This document shows, piece after piece, positions 54,285-64,000 of a stretch of DNA of 64,000 nt. Source of the DNA: Bathynomus jamesi. Taxonomy: Eukaryota; Arthropoda; Malacostraca; Isopoda; Cirolanidae. The position numbers and the translations under genes were made by a program. How positions within the stretch are numbered: the first letter of the stretch is position 1; the number at the start of each line of letters is the position of its first letter. The notes under the pieces were generated by a model. The model did no database searches. It saw only the letters and a list, made by a program, of their open reading frames with translations, and had not been told where the DNA came from. The stretch is taken from NCBI GenBank assembly GCA_023014485.1, contig JAJOZX010001567.1, positions 426,001 through 490,000 of the forward strand, in the 5' to 3' direction.

Positions 54285-54555
54285 CTATATTGAGTGTGCA
54301 GGGACTCCTCCATGATTTGGGTGGGGGGGATGGCTAGTATCAAAATCTGCCTGAAATAGCTTCTAAAGAACGTTTTCTGGTGTCTATTTCGCTCATTAAT
54401 GAGGTACACATTTTGTCATACTTTCAAAGAACAAAAGATAATGTCTTTTGTACATAAAAATTTCCGTTACAAAAAGTTAGCATTGTGAAAAAAGTAAATT
54501 TACTAAGGCAAAGGGGGTGGCTAGTCACCTCAGCCTCCCCCTTGCAGGAGCCCCT

Positions 54556-54601
<46 letters not shown>

Positions 54602-54925
54602 AACCTGCCAAAATCAACACAATACTGTCCCCAATTAAAGTATAATCTACAGGCGTGGCTTAGAAGGTACTTTGCAGGAAAATAATTTATCATTAGCGCT
54701 CAGTACCTTAAGGCATCTAATAGGATAATAACATTACTTGGTATAGTATTTGATGATAAATGTTAGTGTATAGGATTAAAAGAAGCATGAAATTTATTTA
54801 CTTATATGTAAGGTATCTACAGGTATTCATTTAATAATTCCTTGAATTCTTCAAAGAATTGTAAAATTCCAAATTATTGTGAATTCCCAAAAATAATATT
54901 CATAGAGATTTACGTTTATATATGT

Positions 54926-54986
<61 letters not shown>

Positions 54987-56230
54987 TTTAATAAAGTTAC
55001 ATTTCGCTTTGTATAACACTATTTAAAAATTTCTAATTTCTTCATTATGATGCAACCTCAGTTGTTACTGTTTGATTCATTTTAAGGACCTTCACTCCTC
55101 CGTCTTATCACTTGCATGAATTTTCTCAAAATGTTGGAATCAAACTGTATTTATAAATTAATTTAAATGTTATCCAAGTTAATTAACAAGTTAATTTAAG
55201 GAATCGATCCTTCTCCATTGCTTCATAAGTTGTCTGCTTCAACACGCAATTAGTGCGCAAAGTTACAAATAAACGCTCCACTGAAACACTAATCATCCGA
55301 GTGTCATAACTAACCTTGTGACCTAATTTAACATTATTGCGCATTGCGCACAACGAGCCAACACAATTAGTTTTACCTTTTTTCTACAAAGTGTTGGTGT
55401 TAAAATTTGTGCGACGTAGAACCTGGATTACCCTGAGGACTCCTTCGTCATAAACCCAAGCTCCCTCATATATATTATATATAATATATATATATATATC
55501 ACAGTCAAAAGCCAAAATCAACTAATACGGGTAATAAATGGTCAATACTCGTATTAACCAGTTATTACCTGTATTAACTAATTTCGACTTTTCAGTGTTA
55601 GTTTAGGTCATTTGTGTTTAATTGTGAAATTCATCCCATATATTAATAACTGTACTTTATGTTATAAGGCAATTTTTTTCATTAAAGTTTAAATTAAAAC
55701 GCGACAGTACTTAATTAATATTTAAGTAAAACTCGTCCAAACACCATCTACAGGCATGTTTTCAATTTAGTAGCAAAAACTTTTTTCTTTTTTTTTCTTT
55801 TTTAAACTAAATTTCAAGCATCACTTTTTCTTTATTAAAATTATGGATGTTGAAAATCGTGAGAAAATTCTATTTTCCTTCTAAAGTTATTATTATTATT
55901 ATTATATTATTATTATTATTATTATTATTATTTATTTTTATTTTTTATGCAGGCTAACACATTTAAATTTTGATTAATAGTACATCGAGAAAAGTGAGAT
56001 CTATTATTGACCGGCTCAAGATGGGGGAAAAAAAATATTTTGGTTAAAAAGGGTTTATTGAAAGTGTGGGAAAACTGGAAAGATTTTCATGTTTGCGTGA
56101 TGATAAAGAGCCAATATAAAGTTACAGATATTTTCGTTTTAAAATCGTGCGAGAATATTTAGTAATAACAAAAATATATCTATAATAACTATTTCTGTAT
56201 TAATATTTTATTGATAACTTTTCGGAATAT
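54285..56230. other. No gene; (GT)n, (GA)n, (ATT)n
   Basis: GT repeat 54557-54598, GA repeat 54931-54981, ATT repeat about 55887-55930, TA 55470-55499. The repeat-family end TGTGAAATTCATCCCATAT is at 55622-55640. Otherwise unrecognised. Confidence 0.65.
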
Positions 56231-56237
56231 ATATATA

Positions 56238-56965
56238 CAGGGTGGGCCGAAAGTCTGGATCCATAGGAAAATATTTATTTTAATACATAAATTACAACAC
56301 ATGGTAAATACTTAAAATGAATATCAACTTTAACTCGTAAATGCGTATCCGTGATACTGTACAGTGAGTGGTTCGTACTCCAGTATAAACAACAAATTAT
56401 AACAAATGCTCAAATTGGCGGCCTCTGACATCGAGACACTTAGGGATGGAATTTGATTTTTAATAATTCTTCGAATTGACGTTCTCGAGATTCGTGTTTC
56501 ATTTGATAATCTTCTTGTTGACTTTACTGGACTATTCGTTAAAGTTTCACATACCATTGCAGAGGTATTTTCATCAGTTGCAGTTTTTGGACGACCAGAA
56601 CGCCGTCGATCATGTACACTTCCTGTTTCTTTGAAACGTTTAAACAACTTGCCAACAGTCGCATGTGTTACTGGATGCTTATCAGGATGATTTCTATTGA
56701 ATTCGGTAGCAACTTCTCTGTGTGTAGCGCCCTGTCTTGCGTACATGAGCACAAGTTCTACCCGGTCTTCTGTTGTTAGATTCGAAGCCATTTCTGGGCT
56801 GAAATAAAAAAAGTATTTGAGTATTTATACTGGAGTACGAACTACTGTACAGTATCATGGATACGCATTTACGAGTTAAAGTTGATATTCATTTTAAGTA
56901 TTTACCATTTGTTGTAATTTATGTATTAAAATAAATATTTTCCTCTGGATCCAGACTTTCGGCCC

Positions 56966-56971
<6 letters not shown>
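56238..56971 (-). mobile_element. Foldback mariner derivative carrying the gene 5-prime half
   Basis: Ends CAGGGTGGGCCGAAAGTCTG and inverse. Arms of about 150 bp (56238-56388 and 56820-56971) are inverted copies of the leader that precedes the ATG. So here the duplicated end is the 5-prime one, unlike the other foldbacks in the window. Confidence 0.88.
56400..56791 (-). pseudogene. Mariner transposase N-terminal part
   Basis: Starts MASNLTTEDRVELVLMYARQ at 56791. First helix-turn-helix (THREVATEFNRNHPD...THATVGKLFKRF), GSVHDRRRSGRPKTATDE linker and second set (SPVKSTRRLSNETRISRTSI) are intact to about residue 115, then the sequence enters non-homologous DNA and the inverted arm. The catalytic domain is absent. 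It could still encode a DNA-binding-only protein. Confidence 0.85.

Positions 56972-56973
<2 letters not shown>

Positions 56974-57040
<67 letters not shown>
56974..57040. repeat. (TA)n microsatellite
   Basis: About 66 bp of TA repeat, shared flank of two elements. Confidence 0.97.
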
Positions 57041-57043
<3 letters not shown>

Positions 57044-57935
57044 GGTTGGGTCGATTAACTTCCAAAATTAACTAGTTAAGTTAATTCGAGATTCTTACCA
57101 ATTAAATTAAGTTAATTTTGAAAGTTAATCAGTTAAGTTAATCAATTAACTTTTTCTTTCTTGGAAGTAGTCTGTAGAATCATCATTATATATAACTAAT
57201 GAAGGTAATGATAAACCTGTAATTTTGTGGGATCACCTTGTTGCGTGGTTGTTAATGTCTGACAAATTATACAGTACATACGTTTTTGCCTATTATACAG
57301 GGCAAGACATAAAGATAATTTTTTTCTATAAGCTTTTATTATTTTTCTCTTTCTTATAAAAAAATTAAATTTGTTTATGGTCTCAACTCAACTTTTCTCA
57401 ACAAGTCTCAACTTTTAGGCACATAATAGTTTTCCATTGTAAAAATGAAGGCAAAATGAATTTAACAACAAATTGTTTTTTAAACTGTATGTTTTATGTT
57501 GTACACTATTGACACTGAACATACTACCTCTCAACCTTTCAAAGGTTCCGTTCAATGATTCCTCATTTCACGAAGGTCAAGCTTGTCGCCCCTCCAGATT
57601 CCTTACCAACAATACCAACAATAGTCAAATTAGACACATAAAATATATACTTCTATACTTCACTTACAAATTAAACATGCTTGTTAACTTTACAGAAGAT
57701 GAGGTTCTCAAACCTTTCATCTCTTAGCCTGTTACATTTCACTCAGAAAGATAAAAAAAAGAGCATTTTTATAGGAAAATTAATTGAAAATTAATTGAAG
57801 TTGATCAATTAATTTGGAGACATTTCAATTAAGTTAAGTTAAACGCTTTTAAAAATTTAACAGTTAAGTTAAATTAATTAACTTAATCGGTTAATCAGTA
57901 AAAAAGTTAAGTTAATTAACTTAATTAACCCAACC

Positions 57936-57938
<3 letters not shown>
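57041..57938. mobile_element. hAT-type non-autonomous element in TA repeat
   Basis: Ends CAGGGTTGGGTCGATTAACT and inverse (TTAACCCAACCCTG), flanked by ATATATAT on both sides (consistent with an 8-bp duplication but uninformative within a TA tract). Both subterminal regions are packed with AGTTAAGTTAATT. Its layout parallels 27263-28029. An 84-codon frame inside is not recognisable. Confidence 0.8.
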
Positions 57939-57980
<42 letters not shown>

Positions 57981-58266
57981 CCATGGTTAACCTTGGTTTT
58001 GCTTCCGCTCGAATTGTATTCTGACGAAGGTCAAACTTGTTGCTCCTCCTTAGCCCTACAGCTTAACGTGGGATATGAACCACGACCCACCACGGGTGGT
58101 TAGAAATTACAAAGTCCTTGCCCAAACTCGATCTCACTACCTCCCGATCAGCAGTACAGCGTCTTAACCACTAAGCTACCAGGGTACCCATTTATTTACC
58201 AACCAATTTTTATTGTGTGGAAGGATGAACAGCTGGGTTAGCTGCGGCCCGCCCTACTGTCACCAC
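57981..58266 (-). repeat. tRNA-derived SINE, longer variant
   Basis: Carries the box A (GTAGCTTAGTGGTTAAGACG), the 55-bp extra segment of the 53.7-kb copy and the AGCTGTTCATCCTTCCACAC tail seen at 24.1 kb. The second tRNA-like head is cut off by a microsatellite at 58267. Confidence 0.75.
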
Positions 58267-59250
<984 letters not shown>

Positions 59251-59256
59251 ATCTAA

Positions 59257-59428
59257 CCATTGGGTGTACCATCTCGTTTGTTAGTGTATCTCAATCTAAC
59301 CGTTGGGTATGCCATCTCGTTTGTTAGTGTATCTCAATCTAACTCAACCGTTGGGTATGCCAACTCGTTTGTTAGTGTATCTCAATCTAACCGTTGGGTA
59401 TGCCATCTCGTTTGTTAATGTATCTCAA
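59257..59428. repeat. 43-bp minisatellite, four copies
   Basis: Unit CCGTTGGGTATGCCATCTCG followed by TTTGTTAGTGTATCTCAATC and TAA. The second unit has a 5-bp extension. Few substitutions between copies. Confidence 0.92.
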
Positions 59429-60470
59429 GAATTTTAAAACACAGCTGTAAATCATTGTACAATACATGATAATTACAATATTGCAGTAAGCTAGTGCATT
59501 ACATTATACTTTTGTTACGTTTGTAGCAAGATCAAAACATCGACACTCTAAGAAACTAACTTAGCCTAAACTAACCTGAACGGACGCATTTCCTGAGCTC
59601 TCTGATATTGCTTCTACTTTTGCATATTGCTAATAACTTTACTTTTGGAAAGTTTTGAATTTTATATACTTGCGTTTATAGTCACATTGTTATAGTTAAG
59701 TAATTGAATATTAGTGGTTTTTAGCGATTTAGAAGTTTTCATAGCGTGCCGGCTTAATTTAACTTATACTTGTGACGGTTATAAACTAATTTAACTTGCG
59801 CGATGCCGTCGCAGAAAGCATCGTCTGTTAGGTGTGGGGTAAACCGGTGGTATACGGATTTTAAAGAACCTAATCTAGCGCAACCTAACTCATATTAACC
59901 TAACCTAACCTAATTTAATCTAACCTAATAATAACTTTTCAATAGAATGTCAAGTTGATGAGATGTCGTAAAGACTAGTTTGTACTCTACTTTTTCTTTC
60001 GGGGGCGGGGGGGGGGGTTACTTGGGGTAACTATTTTGTTTTGTAAAGAACGTGAGGAACAGCATAAAAAGAAAAAAAATCCAAGTCAACCACGGAATGG
60101 TATAAAATGACTCACTCATAATTAAATAATTCAGTCATACAATATGTATGTGAGGGAATGGTAAAAAGGGCTCCATTTTTAATGTATTCTATGAAAGGAT
60201 ATCTTTGAAGTTTATTTATAAACGACATTGACCTCATAATCTGAAGAATTCTTTGCATATATTCATGTTTTAAATAAAGAAGAGAACTTCCAAATGACGT
60301 ACATTGAAATTCCTTTCCTTTGAAATGTCTAATATGATTTTAGATATCTTTCGATTGTACTTTAAAATTTACGTGACACTGAAAGGGAACATAAGTACAA
60401 TGGGAGTCCTTTAGTGTACTATGGATAAAATCAAAAGAACAGTTGTTGAAGTTCAACAAGAATTAATTAT
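59429..60470. other. No gene; CCTAA repeats at 59882-59932; G run at 60001
   Basis: AACCTAACCTAACCTAA-type telomere-like repeats and a G-rich run (60000-60017). Otherwise unrecognised. Confidence 0.6.
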
Positions 60471-60484
60471 TTTATTTAACACTA

Positions 60485-60560
60485 AATGATTACCAGCATA
60501 ATGACTTGATAATTACCAGCATGATGACTCGATGATTACCAACATGATGACTTGATGATG
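60485..60560. repeat. 24-bp tandem repeat, three copies
   Basis: Unit GATTACCAGCATGATGACTT with GATA/GATG ending, three imperfect copies. Confidence 0.85.
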
Positions 60561-60689
60561 AGTGTATAAAAATATTAAATGAACAGGATTATTTGATAAG
60601 AAGAGAGTCTACTATGAATGCAAATTTTGTCTACAAGGCTCCGGACCAACTTCGTCACTATAATCTTTGACTGCATATTAACAAAACAG

Positions 60690-60860
60690 GCAAACGGAAT
60701 AGTAAATTTTGTGTATTTTTAAATCTCGATTTTTTGTTTGGTTTTCAAATATATGTTAATTAAAGGTCTTAGTTTATGTTAATGAATATATTATTTTATT
60801 TACTTAAGTTTAAATATGCCAATGAGGCCCTAACTGTAGGGTGGTTTGGGAGTTTTATAC
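60690..60860. repeat. Unnamed interspersed repeat, copy of 30770-30970
   Basis: Shares GGTTTTCAAATATATGTTA, AAAGGTCTTA and ATGAGGCCC blocks with the 30.8-kb copy and likewise abuts a mariner remnant. Confidence 0.7.
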
Positions 60861-60869
60861 AGCCAAATG

Positions 60870-61248
60870 CACTGTTAAATTACCTATCCGAACACTTTAA
60901 TCACCGCATCTTAAATCGATTTCCAGCCTCATCCATGCACTGTCTTCCTATAGGGATTCCTCAAGCACAATATATACAGAAATAACCCCCACACAATTCC
61001 AGAATTGAAGGCGTAAATCACACTGGAGAGTATCACTCAAGAGACACTTGCCAGAGTTATAGAAAACTCAAAACAACGCTTCAAAGCGTTCTTGAATTCG
61101 AAGGCTGTCGCATTGAGCATGCGTTTACAAGAAAAATACTCCAAAGTTCCGTGAAAATAATGATGTGTCATAGAAATTTATGTGTTAAATATTTTGTAAC
61201 ATCTGAATTAAAGAAAATTTAGCGACATTTTTTTTAGAGACCCTGTAT
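60870..61248 (+). pseudogene. Mariner transposase C-terminal remnant
   Basis: LLNYLSEHFNHRILNRF is the segment after the second catalytic Asp. Then, across a deletion and frameshifts, AQYIQK, IPELKA-like and ARVIENSKQRFKAFLNSKG-like sequence up to HIEHAFTRK. The 3-prime terminus AGAGACCCTG ends at 61245 with TA, just before the next element. Confidence 0.65.
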
Positions 61249-61250
61249 AG

Positions 61251-64000
61251 TAGGGCGGATCGAAAATGAGGTTTTTAAACTTTGTTTCGAAATTCAAATA
61301 TGGCTAGTGCGGAAAATATGTGGGTGCTATAGATAATGACTGTACATAAATATTAGTCCTGCGAAATTATATCTTCAGGTGCCACAAAGCCGTCGAAAAA
61401 AGTGAAATATAATGATTTTCTTATATTCTGCATTAGTACAATAACTAAAACTTACTTGTTATTATTATATATTAAGTGTTCCAATTACCAAAATAGTTAC
61501 TGAATTACGCAGCTCTTAGTTTATTTAGATCAATGTTCTTTTGATTAATGATCTAAATAATCCAGAACTCACCACGAGGAGGTGGCTGCGTGTCGAGCTC
61601 CACCCATGCCCTCCCAACCACCCATCCTTGCGCATGTTTTTTTCTATTAACGTTTTATTTAAACTTTATATTCAGCTTTACTTTCGAATGATGACATTTT
61701 TTTACGTGACTGAAGTGTTGATCTTATGAAGCCATCTCGCGCGTTCAATCCAAATACTTTTGATGATGCTTCAGTCACTAATTTTACCATTCTTTTCTAC
61801 TACTTGTGTATGACAAGGGAATTTCTCGAATGGAGGGGTACTCTTGTTTTCTATGAATTCTTCAATCTCATTTTCTGTCAGGTGTCTTGTCACAGGTGGT
61901 TCAGTGACAATGCATTTTTGCCAATTAATTAAATCAGTATAATCAGTAGCTTCAAATTGAATAACAGGTACTGTGAAACGCCTCACAACTTTTTCCTTGT
62001 TTGTTTGCCTTGCTTTCTTTATTCGCCTCCACGCTAATTCTCTTATGGCGCTGCGGTCATCATGAATCATTGATGCTAGAATATTTTCTGGATTTGCAAA
62101 AAATGCATTTCTTTGTATGACAGGGTTTACAATATCCTTTACTTCGTCATTCAGTGTTCTTGTTAGTTCAATAGTTTTGAAAACATGTTTTGAGCCATTG
62201 ACAAAAGACGTACTTTGCTTAATAGAAAACCACATTGGGATGTAGACCTTCATTATAAAGAAGCAATGTTCATGAGGTTCTCAGATGGATTACAGTTGAA
62301 ACGTATAGACGAAGCAAACGATTTGCTGTAGTCAGCCATCGTGAATGTGCCATTTTGCCTGGACTACGATGAGCAAGATCTGGAGAGCAATATCCCTTTG
62401 TTATGGCCTGATGAATATCAATTAGATATTTTTGGTCGGTGCTAAGATCTTCACAGTCTACAGTTGGTTCCTCAGCATCAATCCTTTCAAACTCGACAAT
62501 AGGAAGACTCTCACAGTTCTCTAATTCCCTGCCAATAGGACCGGTGAATCCGCGGGGGCCAGGTGTTTTTCCATCCAGCTTTGCAACTAAATGGCGTAAT
62601 GGCAATTCGGCATGGAGCTGGCACACTAAATGTTGAACTGGCTTCTTCAGCTTCAATTCTATAAGCCTTATAACGCCTCCCTTTTCTCCAGTGTTGATGC
62701 TGCACCATCGCATCCAATGACAACAAGGTTTTCCAGGTTCATGTCATTATTTCCAATATACTCAAACATTCCTTTACATATTTCTTCAGCTGATCCAGAA
62801 TTCACAGAATAATGGCCCAAATAATCTGAACCAGGTTCTCTCACTAAAGTGATATGTTCTTCTGTTACCTTCTTCTGATATACTTTGGACTGTTTTTTTT
62901 CTTGGAAGAGTGTAGAATCTTTTCGACCATCAAAATAGATTCCTCTGATTGGGACCTGATTTTGATCTTTCATAATTTCTGATCTCTTCTTTTGTCTTTC
63001 TCTTCTGATTTTACTCCTATCCACTACTTCAGATGTATTGTCAATAGAAACTTCTCCAATATCTTGCAATACTGCACTAACAATGAATGCTGCAGCTCGA
63101 TCTGAAACTGCAGTCCTGTCTCAAGCAGTAGCCACTGAAGGTAGATTTGTAGTTTTCCTTTTCTTGAATAATTGTTCTTCAGGTTGTTCGAGCTTTCTCT
63201 TCGAGCTAACTGGCTCTGGAAATGTATCGTCTGATATTTCGCCAGATTCACTTTCACTATTGATGTCGATGATGATAATTCAACATTTGTATCCTGCAAT
63301 TTCTCCTGTGAAGATTCTTTGGTGAGCCTCACAGCTTCTTTTGCTTTCTTAGCAACGTAGATGCTTTTTTCTTTGAGAGTGTAATATCTACTCTATCAAT
63401 AAACAGTTTTCTTTCACTCCTTTGATCTAAGAGGAACGTCACTTCTTCCTTTGGAACCGTTTTTTCTTTGGGACAAGAACATTGTGTTAGTACTTTGCAC
63501 TTGCACGCTGCAATGTCAAAAAGTTTCGTGTGTGCTTCTTTTTTGAACATATCAATCTTTGCTTTGTAAGCTTCAGAATTTTTCTGCTTTGGTATGGCTT
63601 CATAATGACACGATACTTTTCGTGGTAGCTTCTGAACATTGTTCAATTCGCCTGTCTGACAGAATTGGGACGGAAGCACTTTCCCAAATTGTTTTCAATT
63701 TATCAACAACTTGTTCTAATATTTGAGATATTGAAGGATCTTTATTAGTATTCTGTTTCAAATCGTTTCTTACAAACAAGTAATATTTAAAAACTCCTTC
63801 GTATGTAGGAAGATTCCTGTGCCACAAATCTTCCCCCATACCAAACATGGGGCACTCAGTTGAGGCCCTGGTTGATTTTGCACAAACTCGAGACATTTTG
63901 AAAGTATACAAATCTGAAAAAGAAAGAGCTAATATCAATTATACGTTAATTTCAGTTAATAGTACATGGCAAACTTAGGGCAACACAATACAGAAATGCA
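61251..64000 (-). mobile_element. Second copy of the unclassified transposon (runs off the window)
   Basis: The left end reads TAGGGCGGATCGAAAATGAG, like TAGGGTGGAGTGAAAAAT of the 18.6-kb copy, with a TTCAGGTGCCACAAAGCC block in the place of the CAGCTGCCAC repeats. The gene on the minus strand has the same order of blocks. The right end lies beyond 64000. Confidence 0.75.
61771..63899 (-). pseudogene. Candidate transposase of the unclassified element, second copy
   Basis: Starts MSRVCAKSTRASTECPMFGM at 63897 and is broken into at least five frames. Matching blocks with the first copy: LFDIAACKCKVLTQCSC; FLLDQRSERK; DRSKIRRERQKKRSEI; GIYFDGRKDSTLF; LVVIGCDGAAS then STNTGEKGGVIR; CQLHAELPLRHLVAKLDG; GPRGFTGPIGRELEN; DLSTDQKYLIDIHQA; AHSRWLTTANRLLRLYVST; YIPMWFSIK; NAFFANPENILASMIHDD; DYTDLINWQKCIVTEPPVT; FPCHTQVVEK. 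Identity to the first copy looks moderate, so they are separate families of one clade. It ends early after VVEK, missing the VTDAAGSVCG terminus. Confidence 0.7.

Noticed and set aside
57473..57727. 84-codon frame inside the hAT-type element
   Set aside because: No hAT or BED-finger motif; composition typical of non-coding AT-rich DNA.

Overview
The window is repeat-dominated eukaryotic DNA and I find no convincing host gene in it. It is AT-rich and full of (TA)n, (CA)n, (GA)n and (ATT)n microsatellites. It also has short runs of the TTAGG/CCTAA motif used in arthropod telomeres, and many dead DNA transposons and non-LTR retrotransposons. Long 3-prime UTR-bearing CR1/jockey-like LINE copies, Tc1/mariner (DD37D and DD41D types), PIF/Harbinger, hAT, pogo/Tigger, Penelope-like remnants, tRNA-derived and 5S-derived SINEs suggest an arthropod. 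A decapod crustacean is plausible, but the species cannot be fixed from this sequence.

Layout. 0-5.4 kb: a decayed LINE split by a perfect foldback mariner derivative, a long inverted repeat with hammerhead-like motifs (2.5-3.8 kb), a tRNA-SINE and a second foldback. 7.5-9.6 kb: a Harbinger MITE with TAA duplications, a DD37D mariner foldback and a deleted hAT with an 8-bp target duplication. 12-17.5 kb: more mariner relics and an antisense LINE reverse transcriptase. 17.7-22.1 kb: a Harbinger remnant (MADF gene) invaded by an unclassified 3.5-kb transposon with about 325-bp inverted ends. 22.4-31 kb: mariner relics, dimeric tRNA-SINE, 5S-SINE, MITEs, a palindromic Penelope-like end. 32.1-35.8 kb: three head-to-tail LINE copies. 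36.5-39.2 kb: a hAT with exact 8-bp duplications, a LINE tail, a pogo/Tigger end. 41.8-43.5 kb: a pseudogene of an uncharacterised, probably transposon-encoded family. 44.4-45.1 and 50.1-52.1 kb: two related tandem arrays of about 265-bp tRNA-headed units, each ending in an inversion. 52.2-53.6 kb: an apparently intact DD41D mariner with an open 351-codon transposase, the only coding sequence that looks functional. 54-61 kb: MITEs, mariner relics, minisatellites. 61.25-64 kb: a second, diverged copy of the unclassified transposon, running off the window.

How parts relate. The main themes are (1) Tc1/mariner insertion at TA next to (TA)n tracts, (2) repeated independent formation of foldback mariner derivatives carrying an inverted duplicate of one end, (3) tandem amplification of Pol III-type SINE units, and (4) two copies of a candidate DNA transposon family with a conserved RNase H-like motif set that I cannot assign to a named superfamily. 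All gene-like entries except the mariner at 52.4 kb carry stops, frameshifts or truncations.
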